A stretch of 64,000 nt of DNA, taken from contig CAUYUJ010017841.1 of NCBI GenBank assembly GCA_963575745.1, positions 113,165-177,164 on the forward strand, given 5' to 3'. Below are positions 20,440-32,159 of the stretch, piece after piece. This DNA is from Prorocentrum cordatum (lineage: Eukaryota; Sar; Dinophyceae; Prorocentrales; Prorocentraceae). Positions within the stretch are counted from its first letter, which is position 1; every line of letters begins with the position of its first letter. The notes under the pieces were generated by a model, which had not been told where the DNA came from, did no database searches, and saw only the letters and a list, made by a program, of their open reading frames with translations. Position numbers and translations under genes: made by a program.

Positions 20440-22039
20440 TTGCGGATGTGAGAGGATCAACATGCCAGCTGCGCTTTGCAACGCTGGAATGACATGGAAT
20501 GGACGCATCGTCTTGAAATATGCAGCGCGGCTGCCGAAATTTGCTCTAGGTCTTGCGCTGCAGCCGGCGACCCAGCGCGACGCAGCAGACGCTCGCTGAG
20601 GATTGAGACTGAGGCGAGGATTCAGAATCTCAGAGTCTCAGAATCCTCTTCTTCCTTTTCCCCTTTTTCCTCCTCCTCACCCCCTATGCCAACGTGTGTT
20701 CCACGCTCCGAACTCCCTCCGCCCTTCAGCCTCCTGCCCTCCGCCGCCTGCCATCCAACCCCCCTTTCCCCCCTGACCCCGTTTCGAATCATTTCTACGT
20801 CCCTCCGCCGCCCGCTGTTCCATCCCCTCTCGCGGCTGGTTGGTTGGCTGGCAATCGGGCTGTTTCTGAGATCGGCGCGGCGAGGGCCGCGGGCGAGAGA
20901 GATCCGCCAACCAACCAACCAGCCAACCAGCCAAACAACCCGCATGCGCCGAGGCGCGCAATTCGCCAAGTTCGCGACGACCCAATCCGCCAACCAACCA
21001 ACTCAACAGAACCAACCAGGCAACCAACCCGGAAAGGTCCTGGCGTGCAGTTCGGCAAAGCCGATATCACGATCCGTCGCGCGCCTCGACGGATCGCGAT
21101 GTCGGCGTCGCCGACCGGCAAGCCTTGGACTCCGACCTTTTGCATGCTGGTCGGTTGGCAGATTGGGCTAGTGACTCGGCGGGCTACCCGTGGAGGGCGA
21201 GCATTGCGTTGCCGCGTTCTTCCGCCTTGTATGCGTTGTATTTGCATGTGTTGCATTTGCTATGCTAGATTGACGTTTGCATTGCATGTGCATTGCGTCG
21301 CTGAAGTTCGGCGCTGCAGGCTGCATCGCGCGCGCTGCCTTTGCCTGTCGCCTGTCGCCGCCATTTTCTGCGCGAAGCCCTCGGCCGAGAGGCCGCCGGG
21401 CGCTGGCGGGGCCCGACGTTTGATCGTGCGCCCCCCGAGGGGGCACCCCCATGGCGAGTCCGCGGTGGCGGTCCTGCAGCTGCAGCGGGGTTCGGCTATC
21501 CGTGAAGCGCCGCGACGCGATCGCCATCAAAGAGAGCATCCGGTGCCTGTGCGCCGCCAGCTCACTCGGCCGCGCCGTGGTCTCGATCATTTTCCGCAGT
21601 CTGACGGAGAAGTTCCGGGAGTGGCCCCCTGGTGCCCCCCCCATCGGCCCCTCGCTTTCCTGAGCCCCGAGCCCCCTTGCCTCTTCCACCGCGGCTCCTC
21701 ACTCCTCGACCTATCAGGTTACCTATCCTCCTAGTCATCGTGAGTCGCATTCTGCATTCCGCTGTGCCTTCTTCGTAAACCCCGACCTCGACCTTCGTAA
21801 TCTGCTTACGGTTCTCAACCTCCTAAACGCCCGCACCCTCTTCGACCTCAGGATTCCTGACACTCCCAACACTCCTGCCCCCTTGTAGTCCTATCGTCCT
21901 GTCCCTCCCCAACCTCTCGTCGGCACGGGCACGCCTATCCCCCTCGGAGTGCTGTTGAGGAAGATTCCTATGCGATCAGATGTTCCAAAAGCGTGGGCGA
22001 CGGCTTTGGCTTGAATTGCTTGCGCACACGTCGGCGATC
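20440..22039. repeat. Foldback DNA and pyrimidine-rich spacer
   Basis: At 20830-20935, a GGTTGG-rich stretch faces CCAACCAACC repeats. A larger imperfect inverted repeat spans about 20975-21190. Its arms contain ACGATCCGTCG at about 21065 and its complement CGACGGATCGCG, with CCAACCAACC/GGTCGGTTGG further out. The rest, 21200-22039, shows no supported gene. Confidence 0.5.
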
Positions 22040-22627
22040 ATGGCAGATCCGCTGGATACGATTGCAGCAGATGCGTTGGATATCTCAGCAGGTGCGTTCG
22101 ATATCTCAGCAGGTATGCTGGATACTGCGGATGATCAGTTGATTCCAGCAGCGGCTCCGTTGGATAGGGCGGATCCGTTGGACGTCGCGGCGCATCCATT
22201 CGCAGCAGCTCCAGCGGCGGCCCCCCTCGCAGCAACAGCTCCACCGCCGGCGGGGCCACCGGCGGACCCCAGCAGCAGCTCCGCGGCCCCCAGCAGCCCC
22301 GACGCAGCTTGCAGGCGGGAAGTCCTCAAGCGCGGTGCGATGGCCGCGAAGGGTCGCTTCGAAGTTGCGATGGCCCGGCGGGAAGTCCTTAAGCGGGCCC
22401 GACTCACGTTGGAGAACAAACGGCTGAAGGGGCGATTCCAGCCGGGCGGGCGACGCACGGGGCCGGGGCCCTGTCGTCGGCGGGGCCGGCGGATCGCTGA
22501 CCGCCTCTCGGCTCGAGCCGCCTGCTTGGGCCCTGGGCCTTGGGCGGCCGCCGGGCGGCAGGCGGCTCGGCGGCTCGAGCCGAAGGGGCGTCCGCGGTCC
22601 GCCGTCCGCCGTTCAATGGTCATTTAG
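22040..22627 (+). CDS. Possible 195-codon ORF, unknown
   Basis: ATG at 22040. Residues 1-45 form an acidic repeat (DPLDTIAADALDISAG with variants). An Ala/Pro/Ser linker follows, then a short helix-like basic part (RREVLKRARLTLENKRLKGR) present in two similar copies, and an Arg-rich tail. The repeated period could be tandem DNA rather than selection on protein. No domain is recognised and the gene call is weak. Confidence 0.3.
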   Translation: MADPLDTIAADALDISAGAFDISAGMLDTADDQLIPAAAPLDRADPLDVAAHPFAAAPAAAPLAATAPPPAGPPADPSSSSAAPSSPDAACRREVLKRGAMAAKGRFEVAMARREVLKRARLTLENKRLKGRFQPGGRRTGPGPCRRRGRRIADRLSARAACLGPGPWAAAGRQAARRLEPKGRPRSAVRRSMVI

Positions 22628-22639
22628 ATCCAAGGTTCT

Positions 22640-23900
22640 AGATCGACTGGGGCCGGGGATTCTCGGGGTGGGCTTGGGCGAATTCTGAGGCATCCGAGTC
22701 GGATCGCCGAGTATCGCGGTGCGCGCGTCTGTAAATTCAGATTTGGATTGCCCTTTTGCGTGTCTTTTGCCGATTATAATTCTTGCCAGTCGCGTCCCCG
22801 CTTGCGTTCACCCGGGCCAGAGCCCTCGAGAAGTTGACGCGGCCAAGATGGCGTGGAACAGCACCCAGTTGAACCTTGGCGACCACGCCATGACGTCAGG
22901 TAGCGACGTCGCGTTGCACCGGCTGCAATTCGACCTCCACAACACCATGGCCATGTCTTTCACCCGGCGAGACGGCGAGTCGGGGGTCCAAGGGGGATGG
23001 GGAGGTTAGACCCCTAGACGGGAACTAGAGAATATGGGGGACAATCGTGATTCGTGAGTGCCAGATGGTTTTGGCATCGCTGCTTTCGGGGCTCTCAATC
23101 TTAGAGCTGACTCGCGTTGTCGCGCGAATCGCGCGCCCCGTGCCCCTGCCCCTTCGTTCGGCTTGCCCCTCCCCATTCGCCCCCCCGAGAGCTGCAGTCG
23201 CGTCGATGCGTCGATGCTCGCGGGCGCGTCGCCCACGCGGCCCCCCAATTCCAGCTCGAGCGGCGCGTTGCAGAGGTCGCCGCGGCGGCATCCAGCTATC
23301 AGTGCGTCGAGCGCTGCTACGGCGACACTCCAGTGCATTTGACATTCGGGCGTTTGTCCGAGGAGATTCGCCCTCACGCGAGGTGCTTCGTACCTCGTCG
23401 ATTTCGCGACGTGGTCGGCAAGGCCCTCTGCGCGCGCAAGGAGTTGTGCAACCTGGGGTTCAGAAGTGCCAGCGCGGAGTCATGGGCATTTTCTGTTGCC
23501 ATGTGACTGCGCGCCACAAGCCGGGCGGGGAGGGGGCGGCCAGCAACGTGATCATGGCAGAGGGGTAGAGGAAGATAGAGTACCATATGGTATATTTTAC
23601 ATTTACACATGCATACGGTTATACAGAGGAGTACATCCATATAACCGCAGGAAGCATTTAAGACCCCCCCCCCCCCCCCCTCCGGCAAATTCGATAGCCC
23701 TTCCGCGCCCTGGAAGCGTTACCTGGCACCAGGAGCCCTCCTCCTCCTCCTCACCCTCCTCTTCCTCCTCTCCTCCACCCACGAACTTCCTCCTGCCCCT
23801 AGGAATCCTCAAATTCACGAGGAATCCCTTGGAATTTTTGACGAGCCCTTAGGAATTTCAAGGGGTCTTCTGGAATCCTGAGGAATCCACAGGAAGTCTT
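22640..23900. other. Intergenic DNA up to the assembly gap
   Basis: A small frame at about 22848-23009 (MAWNSTQLNLGDHAMTSGSD) and overlapping frames at 23050-23570 are not convincing. A poly-C run lies at 23665-23681, followed by a CT-rich patch. Short words such as AGGAATCC recur at 23800-23900. Confidence 0.4.
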
Positions 23901-24000
23901 NNNNNNNNNNNNNNNNNNNNNNNNNNNNNNNNNNNNNNNNNNNNNNNNNNNNNNNNNNNNNNNNNNNNNNNNNNNNNNNNNNNNNNNNNNNNNNNNNNNN
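23901..24000. other. Assembly gap (100 Ns)
   Basis: One hundred consecutive unknown bases, a conventional scaffold spacer, so the true distance is unknown. Features on the two sides need not be at their true spacing. Confidence 1.
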
Positions 24001-24689
24001 GATGGTGGGCTGTGGGAAGGAAGGGGTTCGATAGGAGGGGTGGCCGAGGGGCCAAGGATGAACGGGACTGGACGAGAGCGGAAGAAATGAACCCAGGAGG
24101 ATGTGGATCATCGGTGTCAGCATCGCGAGGGCGAGGGAGGTGGGGGAGGCAGAAGTTGGGGGCATGATGTGCACTAGGGCGTAGAGGACTGGAGGAGGGC
24201 AGGCACGTGGACGATGGGGGAACGAATCCGGCGCAGGAAGACGACGAGGAACGACGTGAATTGGCACATGGGGGGTGAGCAATGTGGATGAAGGGCACGA
24301 TGAGGACCGGGGCGATCGGAGGGGCATGAGGAGGGTGGGGCCACAGCGAAAGGATATTTGGAAGAGGCGGGGGGTGGGGCATGAGTTCGAGGCGGGCGCC
24401 AGCTAACGATTAGCTGAACAGTGTTTTGCGTGTCCGTGCGCCCCCAGAACACAGTGACTTGTTGCAGAACTTCACGATGTGGGTAATCGTGCGCTTCGTG
24501 ATTCAAGGCCAAAGGCTCGAGTCCGCGACGCCCCTTGGCGTCGCGATGATGCCGCACCGATTTGCCAGACCGCAGATGCGCAGATACGCAGAATATGTGT
24601 TGCAACGGTTGTGTCATGACCCTCTCTATACTAACAGACCCACGTTGGAATCCAAGCTCTCGCTTATCTCACGACGCCATGCTGGTGAT

Positions 24690-25470
24690 AATGAGGGTGA
24701 TGTTAATGCTGATGATGATAATCATGATGTTCATTGCGAAGATGGTGATGATGATGCTGATGCTGCTGCTGATGATGGTGATGGTGATAGTTTTGGTGAT
24801 GGCGTTGGAGATGGGGATTATGCTGGTGATGATGATGCTGATGCTGATGCTGCTGCTCAGGGTGATGATGCTGCTGATGATGATGTTCATGCTGGTGATG
24901 CTGGTGATGCTGTTGATACTCATGCTGATTATGATGCTGATGATGATGGTGATGGTGTTAACGATAGTGATGTTGATGCGGATGATGATAATGGTGGTGG
25001 CAATGGCAACTATGGTGGTGATGATGATGCTGATGCTGCTGCTGATTGCGATGCCTATGATGATGACGCTGATACTGATGCTGATGCTGATGCTGATGCG
25101 GGTGATGCTGACGATGCTGATAATGACACTGATGATGACGACGCTGCTGCTGGTGACGGTGAGTGCCCTGCTGGTAATGATGATGAGGTTTCTGATGTTG
25201 ATGAGTCGGATAATGCTGATGATGATGTTGATTTGGATGGTGATCGGATGCTGATGCTTATGATGATGCTGCTGATGATGATGATAATGATGTTTACGAT
25301 GATGATGCTGCTGCTGATGATGATGGTGGTGCTGCGGAGGATGATACGGATGACAACGATGAGGATGAGGCCACCGATGATGATGATGATGATGCTGGTG
25401 ATGCTGATGACGATGCTGATGATGATGCTGATTGCGATGATGATGCTGATGATGATGTCTATTCTGTCCG
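24690..25470. repeat. GAT/GCT triplet array
   Basis: Degenerate (GAT)n rich in GCT, giving a plus-strand frame of Asp/Ala runs (24426-25535) and open reverse frames of Ile/Ser. The non-repeat lead-in at 24426-24680 has no recognised domain. I treat it as repeat-derived and not a gene. Confidence 0.85.
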
Positions 25471-26110
25471 GAGACGGCTCGGACCCTCTCGGGGCTGTCT
25501 GGGGGCGCTTTTCTGCCTTCTTGGGGCCGGGGTGACGCGAGCAGCCAAGTCCAATTTGTCCGAACCTCATGTTCTAGAATCTAGAAGCCTCAGAGGGCTT
25601 CCGATTTGCTTTGGGCTGCGCTTGGGGGGGCACCTTGAAGTTCTCGAAGTATCTCGCGGCGCCTGGGCAATTTGGACATCCGCGTCCATTCTGTTTGGAG
25701 ACCGGCTTGGGCTCTCTTGGGGCTATTTTAGGGTTTCCTTTGGGCTGTCTCGGGGCGCTCTCGGGCCTTCTGGGCCCCCCGGATACTTCGGGCATCCATG
25801 CCCAAACTGTCCGAGCCGCCTGTTCTTGAAGCCCCGGAGGGCTATGGATTTCCTCTGGGCGGCGTTTTCGGGCGGCGCCTGGAAATGCGCCGCAGCGACG
25901 GGCCAGTTTGGACATCCATGCGCATTTTGTCCAGAGACGGCGCGTGCCCTCTCGGGGCAATCGGGCATTCTTGGGGCCTTCTCGGGGCTATCTCGGGTTT
26001 CGGGGCGCTTTTCCCATGGGCCCTCCTGAGGCCCGGGCGATTTGGACAACATCCATGTCCAAATTGTCCGGGCCGTCGGTTCTCGAAGCCTCGGGGGGGC
26101 CCCCCATTCA
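25456..26110. repeat. About 2.6 copies of a 230-255-bp tandem repeat
   Basis: Anchors recur. TGTTCTxGAA...AGCC is at about 25568, 25825 and 26078. ATTCTGTxxGGAGAC-like words are at 25458, 25686 and 25920. Within units, short TCTCGGGGC/TTGGGGCC words repeat. Related words fill 31540-32010 and, reversed, 12680-12960. Confidence 0.65.
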
Positions 26111-26291
26111 AAGGTTTGTTTCTTCAATGTCCGCGAGGGCGGTTTCGTTGAGAGCAAGCACTAATTTGGGCATTTCTCAATTGATTTCAGAGTAGTCGAA
26201 ATCAATCGAGGGCACGAGCCGCGACAGGTATGCTTGGAACAGTGGATGAGGCTGCGACGCGTGGAGTTTCCAACGCCAGCGGCGGTCGCGA

Positions 26292-26312
26292 CTGTAGCCA
26301 TTTGGGCTTGGG
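26292..26312 (+). other. Possible relic of the dinoflagellate spliced leader
   Basis: The sequence CTGTAGCCATTTGGGCTTGG matches the 3' part of the conserved dinoflagellate spliced leader (GTAGCCATTT, then GGCT), about 16 of 21 positions. It is in the sense orientation 64 bases upstream of the ATG at 26376. Such relics mark genes re-inserted from trans-spliced mRNA. The downstream gene has introns, so this explanation needs later intron gain. Chance similarity remains possible. Confidence 0.4.
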
Positions 26313-26375
26313 AGGAGAGGTGCAGGTTCCAGCAGCATCGCGCCTTCGCTGAGGTCCGATTGTCTTGTCTTTTCG

Positions 26376-29300
26376 ATGGGCGACTTACTGGATTGCCTCA
26401 GCCACGCGACTGAGGAGCCGCAGGCGGCGCAGCCGATCGACGCGCCTGAGCCGCGTGATCCGCCCAACAAGGACCCGTGGGCGAAAGGGGTGAGGGCCAG
26501 AGAGTGGCTCCACCTTCGTCGCCGCTCCACTGCGCCGCCACAACCCCGCGACGCTCTGATGCGTTATGTTTGGGTAATCAGGGTCGTGGGCCGACGCTGC
26601 TCCAAGAGTGAACTCGAGTGGCCCTGCGCGCTTCCACCCTTCGTCTGAATTCTGCGTGGTCGAGCGTCGGGCGGCGGGGGTAGGGCGGCGCGTGGGCCCG
26701 TGAGCGGCCCCGCGCGAATTCAAAAACAGTCGGGCCTTGGCAGGTTGGCTTTGTTTTGTTTGGTTCAGTGCCTCGTTGGTCAAGGTTGCCGAACTGCTGC
26801 CAGCAAATCCAGGGCTCAAGGCGGGGTGAGGTGAGAACGCTGTCGGCCGGCTTCGCTCTCCCGTTCAGGAGCCGATAGCGAAGCGGCGCCGCCTCGGCAC
26901 CGGCGACTCCTTCAGCCGCCGCATCGAGGGCGACTCTGGCCAGGCCCGGGGCGGCGACGCCATGGGCGTTGATGCGGCTTGCGGCGAGAAGGGGCCGAAG
27001 GTGGGCATCGGCAACATCGGCCTCCAGATCGCGCTGCTCGAGACGCTGCTGAGCCCGTCGAAGCTTGCGCGGTTGATGAAGAAGGTGTGCACTTTCTTTT
27101 GCAAGAAGGGTGCATTGTCTCCGGACCCAGTCCAGCCCGATCGGACGAGGTCTTGGGCGAAGCCGGAGCTCGGCGGGCTGGTGTGCGCTTATTGCCGGGT
27201 CACACAGTGGAAGCTTCACCCCACCAAGGACGGCCAGGAGGTCTAGACACTCCTGGAGACCAACAACGAGGAGCGCACGAGGTTCATGGATTACCAGGAG
27301 ACGCTCATCGGCCACTACCAGGACGGCGGCTTGAATTGCAGATGCGTCGACGCGCCGGCCGAGACCATCGAGAAGGTGAACTCGGTGGACGCGACGTCCG
27401 GCGTGAAGGGGAAGGCAAAGTTCTACGAGACTTACTGCAAGGAGTTCGGGGACCTTTCCACGAACGGCAAGAACCACGCCATAGTAGAGAGGCACCAATG
27501 GAAAGACGGGACCATCAGGAAGGTCGTTCTCGTGCCTGAGACGCTCGATGACGAGATGGAGGCGGCTTGGACCAACCGCACTTCGGTGGAGCACAAGGTG
27601 CAGCTGCACAACGGCGAGCTCGCCGACTCGCCCAACCAGGTCGCCGATCTGTTCAAGGAGATGAAGGCTGCGCAGGGCCAGAACGTGCTGGCCAGCGCCT
27701 CGGTCGCCTCCGCGCTGCCGCGGACGGCAGGTGGCAACGCCGAGAAGGGCGACGCCAGGAACATCGACGGCGTCGAGGGCGCCGCGGAGCAGGCTGACCT
27801 CCCAGAGGGACGTTCGGATAATGACTCGGACGATGACGGCATGGCAGGACTGGAAGGAGGAGGCTTCGATCTCTTGGGCATGATCGCTGCCTCCAGCCCT
27901 GCTCAGCCTGAGGCCACTTCGCGGTGCGCTGCAGCCGCGGCGGGCGCCAGCTCATCCACGGCGCCCACTGGGCGGCTCAGTGCGCGAGCGGCTGCGAGGA
28001 GGGCCGATCCGTCGGAGCCGCCACCTCTGCCAAAGACAGCCGGTGCAGGCGGCGCTGCTGGCGGGAGTGGCCAGGGGCGATCGCGGGCGGCCGCGGGCGC
28101 GCCCAGGCCGGGGCAGCAGGGGCCGCTAGACCGACAAATGCGGGACGCTAAGGTTCAATGCGAGAAGCTTGAGAGCTTGGCGACTGATTTCCAGAATTAC
28201 CAGCGCGCCACCGTGGTGTCTCTTGACAAGAAGCATTTCAAACACATCAAAGTACTGGGCGATTCCATGAAGGCTAAGTTGACGCAGTTGCCGAAGGATC
28301 TCCAGGGCAGAGCGACCTCGATCATCAAAAAGTGGGAGATATTGAACAGCATCGTCAAGGTCTGGACGAGAAAGGGCGAGGTGGAGGCGTTCATGATTGA
28401 GTACGACCGCGAGATGGCATTCGCCGCCGAGGATCCACAGGTGCCCCTCGACGGCAAGCTCCCTGCATGCATCTCCTTGGCGCTGCTGGAGATGGCATTC
28501 TCGCGGAACTTGGTGGAGGTTGTGAAGGCGAATGACCGCGGCGAGATCTTGCGCCGCGTCAAGAGCATCTCTGCCGAGAAATTGTCGGAGTTCCTCACGG
28601 GCGAGGAGGTGAGGGAGTGGCAGCATGATGCGCGGCGAAGCCGTGGGCCCAGCGCTCCAGCGACCTCTTGGGCTTGGGAATCCGAGCAATCATCTGATTG
28701 TTTGCTTCGGAGTCTGCCCTGGAGGTCGCGCGGGCGCAGGGGTCGCGAGCGTCGCTCGCCAGAGGGGCGCGTCGAAGATTGCTGGGTCACCCTCGTCACG
28801 TTGCCATTGGATCAGATGCCGAAGGATCTTGACGCGTACATCCGCTGGCTCCATTGTTTGCTTTCGGTATTCCCGAAGGACAGCGAGCCGACGGCGGGGC
28901 TCGGGTGCGCCATGGACGCGTCGATCTTGAAGCCCCTCGGCGTGCTGCGAGAGTTGCTGGATGTGGCGAGCTACCAGGGCAGCGTTCCGAAGATCCAGGA
29001 CCTGCTCGTGCATGTGCAGCGGTCTCAGGATTGCCAGATGTACAAGTACATGTTGGGTGGCAACGGCGGGAAGGTCCTTGCGCGCGTGAGAAAGTTACTC
29101 TCCGATCAGGGCCAGAAGGAGCTGTGCGCTGCTCGCGTCGAAGAGATCCTGGCGAAGGCCGCCGCTCCAGGTCCAGAGGCCGTGGGGAGATTGGTGCAAC
29201 TGGACGCGGAGCTGACGTCGATGAGCTGCCAAGTTGAGCCCGCCGTCATTGCGAATACCAAGGATCTACTGCACATGTGCATCCGGAACGTGCGCGGCGT

Positions 29301-30867
29301 GCTCGGAGGGGTTCTCGAGAGAGCTCTTGGGGGGAAGCCCCTGGGAAAGGAGGAGACCACCGCGGGCATCAAGGACCCGCTCGCGGCAATGCAGGGCCTC
29401 AAGTATTTCGAGCGCGCGCGTGACCAGAATTCCGAAAACGATCGCTTGGCACATCGCATGTTGACGATCGCGAGTGAGTTCCGCCTGGAGTTGCTGCACC
29501 CCGAGTTCAAGACCAACGACGTGGAGGCGTTGGAGGACGTGGCCATGAACATTGCATCGACGGCACCAGTGCGACCAGGAGGCAATTTGCACGATCACTG
29601 CTCCAGCTTGGGTTTCCCGATGGGCTTGTTCCTGAAGGCCGCGGAGGAGGGCTCGAAACAGCCAGCGCTTCACGAGGAGACGACCCTCGCGCCCAAGTGC
29701 GACGACGTGACCCGCATTATCAAGAGCGACGCCGAGTACTGGAAGGATTGGAAGGTAGCCGGGGCCCGATGGATCTCCCGAGGCCCGAGATCCTCTCAAG
29801 CCAGACTTGATCATCGCCCGATGCCAGCGCCTTGTCGCGCCTCGGGCGATGAACAAGCTGGGTCATGAGGTGGCCTCGGGATCCCACGGGCCCCGCCCGG
29901 GCCCCGTCTCCAGGCGGCATCTGAGCCCGGTGGCGGCGCGAAGTTCTTCGACGACCACGGCGATCGCTCCTGCGCCTTCTTCGCCACCCTTCGCGAGGAG
30001 CGCAAGGAGAGCATTGTCCGCGGCGGGGCTCACGTCGACGAGATCTCCTCTATGTTGGTCGCCTTGGGGAAGAGCGACTCCGCCGTCGGCCTGCGCGTCC
30101 ACTGGCACATGTCGCTCACTCGCTTCACCTACGCCTCACTTGCTGTGCAGTTTGGTGGGGCGGACTTCAGCGTCAGCGACTGCATGACAGACAATGTTGC
30201 GGCGTCGTGGAACGACTTGGCTCGGCAGGTCGTCGACCTCGAGCGCCTGAAATCCTCCGAGAACCTCGACTCGGGCATCATGCAGATGAAGACCTTGGAG
30301 GCGCACGGCTTCCCCGCAGTTCCGGGCGAGCTCGTGCGCTCGGAGCTCGACGTCGTCGAGGGCCGCTGCAAGGAATTGCTGACGGCCGTGGCCGGCCGTG
30401 CTTCGACGCAGCTCCAGCGCGAGTCCGAGAAGATCGAGCGAGCGATTCCAGATTACAAGCCTTGCGCGGTCACCAAGTTCGACACAGAGAAGTGCAAGGA
30501 TATGTTCGTCGATAAGACGTGGGAGGGGTATGCCTCGGCTTGGGTCAACGTGGCCAAGATGCAGACGTCCTCCAAGGCTCTGTCCAGCCCTGCCATGGGC
30601 GGCTCCCTCGAGAAGCTGTGCCCCTCCTGCGTCGCCGTCTGCGAGCGCAGCCTCTCTGCGGGGAAGAGGTTCATCAGCGTCGCTTCCACGGTGAGGTTCA
30701 TTCTAGCCGCCCTGCCAGCTGAGCCGCGGAACGGCCGCCAGGTCAAGATCGACGCTCAGCTCGCAAAGGTCAAGGGCACGGACCTGCCGCAGAACTTGCA
30801 TGATTATTTGCACCGTGAGAAGGGTAAGCTCAGGGCTGCGGATTCGAAGAAACATCCGAAGGAGTAG
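26376..30867 (+). CDS. Three-exon gene, ~1317-codon protein of unknown function, with one internal TAG
   Basis: Exons are 26376-26489, 26869-29754 and 29914-30867. Both introns are GT-AG and phase 0: GTGAGG...TTCAG of 379 bp and GTAGCC...TCCAG of 159 bp. Joining them gives one frame to TAG at 30865. The start is ATG 26376; exon 1 encodes MGDLLDCLSHATEEPQ to DPWAKG. Exon 2 opens basic (EPIAKRRRLGTGDSFSRR). It has a helix plus Cys pair region (LARLMKKVCTFFCKKG, LVCAYCRVTQWKL) and is then interrupted by TAG at 27244-27246, where CAG (Gln) would fit. An acidic/Ala linker follows, then long charged helices with coiled-coil character (from about 28135), and more helices in exon 3. An Arg/Ser/Trp-rich insert at about 28609-28790 starts with GTGAGG and may be an unrecognised intron. 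No known family is identified. It is the best-preserved gene here and could be recently inactivated. Confidence 0.65.
26490..26868 (+). other. Intron 1 of the 26.4-30.9 kb gene
   Basis: Donor GTGAGG after the codon GGG at 26487-26489. Acceptor CCGTTCAG ends at 26868 after a pyrimidine-rich stretch. It is phase 0, and reading through it meets stops. Confidence 0.55.
27244..27246 (+). other. In-frame TAG within exon 2
   Basis: The codons on either side read DGQEV before and TLLETNNEERTRFMDYQE after, both clearly the same coding sense. A single C-to-T change from CAG would create this stop. It makes the gene a pseudogene unless read through, recoded or a sequence error. Confidence 0.6.
29755..29913 (+). 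other. Intron 2 of the 26.4-30.9 kb gene
   Basis: Donor AAG|GTAGCC, acceptor GTCTCCAG|GCGG, 159 bp, phase 0, with an in-frame TGA inside. Coding sense is clear on both sides (YWKDWK before, GGGAKFFDDHGDRSCAFF after). Confidence 0.7.
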
Positions 30868-31110
30868 CGCCTCGTGCCAGCGCCTCGCGCCTCGCGCCAG
30901 CTGGCGTTTCGTTCGTGGTTGTTCATGGCGGCGCATCCACTGGCGTATCATTACTGTTTTGTTTTTTGTCGGGCATCGGGCATTCGTCGGGGCCGCGACC
31001 CGACGACGTCGGCTCGGCTCAGCAGCCGCAGCAGTGCAGCGGGTCTGGTCCGCGGGGTCCAGGGATCGAGTGCTCTGCTGCTCCGTGGCAGACCCGCGCT
31101 CTTTCAGTAG

Positions 31111-31112
31111 AG

Positions 31113-31171
<59 letters not shown>

Positions 31172-31196
31172 ATATAGATAGAGAGAGAGAGAGAGA
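31111..31196. repeat. GA microsatellite
   Basis: A long (GA)n run with a short ATATAGATA interruption, about 245 bases downstream of the stop of the three-exon gene. Confidence 0.95.
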
Positions 31197-31539
31197 ACAG
31201 AGAAGGTCCTAATCCCCCATTCTTCGCCGTCGGATTCCGCGCTGCAGCCTGCGGCCCCCGCCCTCCAGCTCGCGCTCGCCCCAGCCCTCGGCCCTCCAGC
31301 CTGGAGCCCTCGCTTTGGCCAGTCGCGTTTATCGCGCGTTGCGTTGCTCTTTTGGCCGGTGGGCCGATTCAGAGTTCACGGCCTTTGTGGTTGAAGCAAC
31401 AGTATCGTAATGGCCTTCGGCGGCCCACCGTGTTTGGGTTGGTGGTCAGAAGCCTCGTGGTCTTTGGTTGGGATCTCGTGTGAGGCTTCTCCGGGGCTTC
31501 TTTGAAGTCTGAGGCGCGTTTGATGTTTCTTAGGGCCGT

Positions 31540-32010
31540 TGTGGGGCGTCTTAGGCATATTGAAAGCCTCTTGGGCGCGTTTTGGGTGTTTCTTGGGGCA
31601 TCTTGGGGTCTCCAGAGGGCTTCTTGGGGCACGGCTATAGAATGTTCGGTTATTGCTCCCCTTGTTGGGCCCCTATTAGGGCGGTCTTGGGGCCCTCTTG
31701 GGCCGTTGTGTGGGCCGTCTTGAGGCCTCTTGGGTTGTCTTGGATCGGCATGGAGACCTCTCGGGCCGTCGTGCGTGGAGCAGCGGAAACCCGAAAATGC
31801 GAGATGGCCAACATCAATCAACAATTTTGTAAGATCGATGACTTTGTCCTATTGGAGCTTTCTCGGGGTGCCTTTCGAAGCTCTCTTGGGGCCTCTTTGG
31901 GGCCCCTTGGGCCGTCTATGAGTTTGGGGGCCATCTCGGGCGTCTTGGAGCGCCCTTGGGCCGTCTTGCAGGCCTCTCCCTCTGAGGCGTTACCCCGGCC
32001 CCTCTTAGCC
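31540..32010. repeat. Degenerate TTGGGGCC-type minisatellite
   Basis: Short units of the form TCTTGGGGCCTCTTGGGGC with much variation. The open frames through it are repeat products. Related to 25456-26110. Confidence 0.65.
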
Positions 32011-32159
32011 GGTTTGGAGGCCCTGGCCTGTTTTGGAAAATTCAAACAATCCGGCCCAGAAGGGGCCTGTGCCGCCCGAGAGATTCGCGAATTTGGGGCC
32101 TCGACCTTTATAGTATGTTCAAGAGACAACAGAGAATACGTAAGGACGTGAGGAGACTC

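Noticed and set aside
24426-25535. 369-codon Asp/Ala-rich frame
   Set aside because: From 24690 it is a translation of the GAT/GCT array; the lead-in has no recognised domain.
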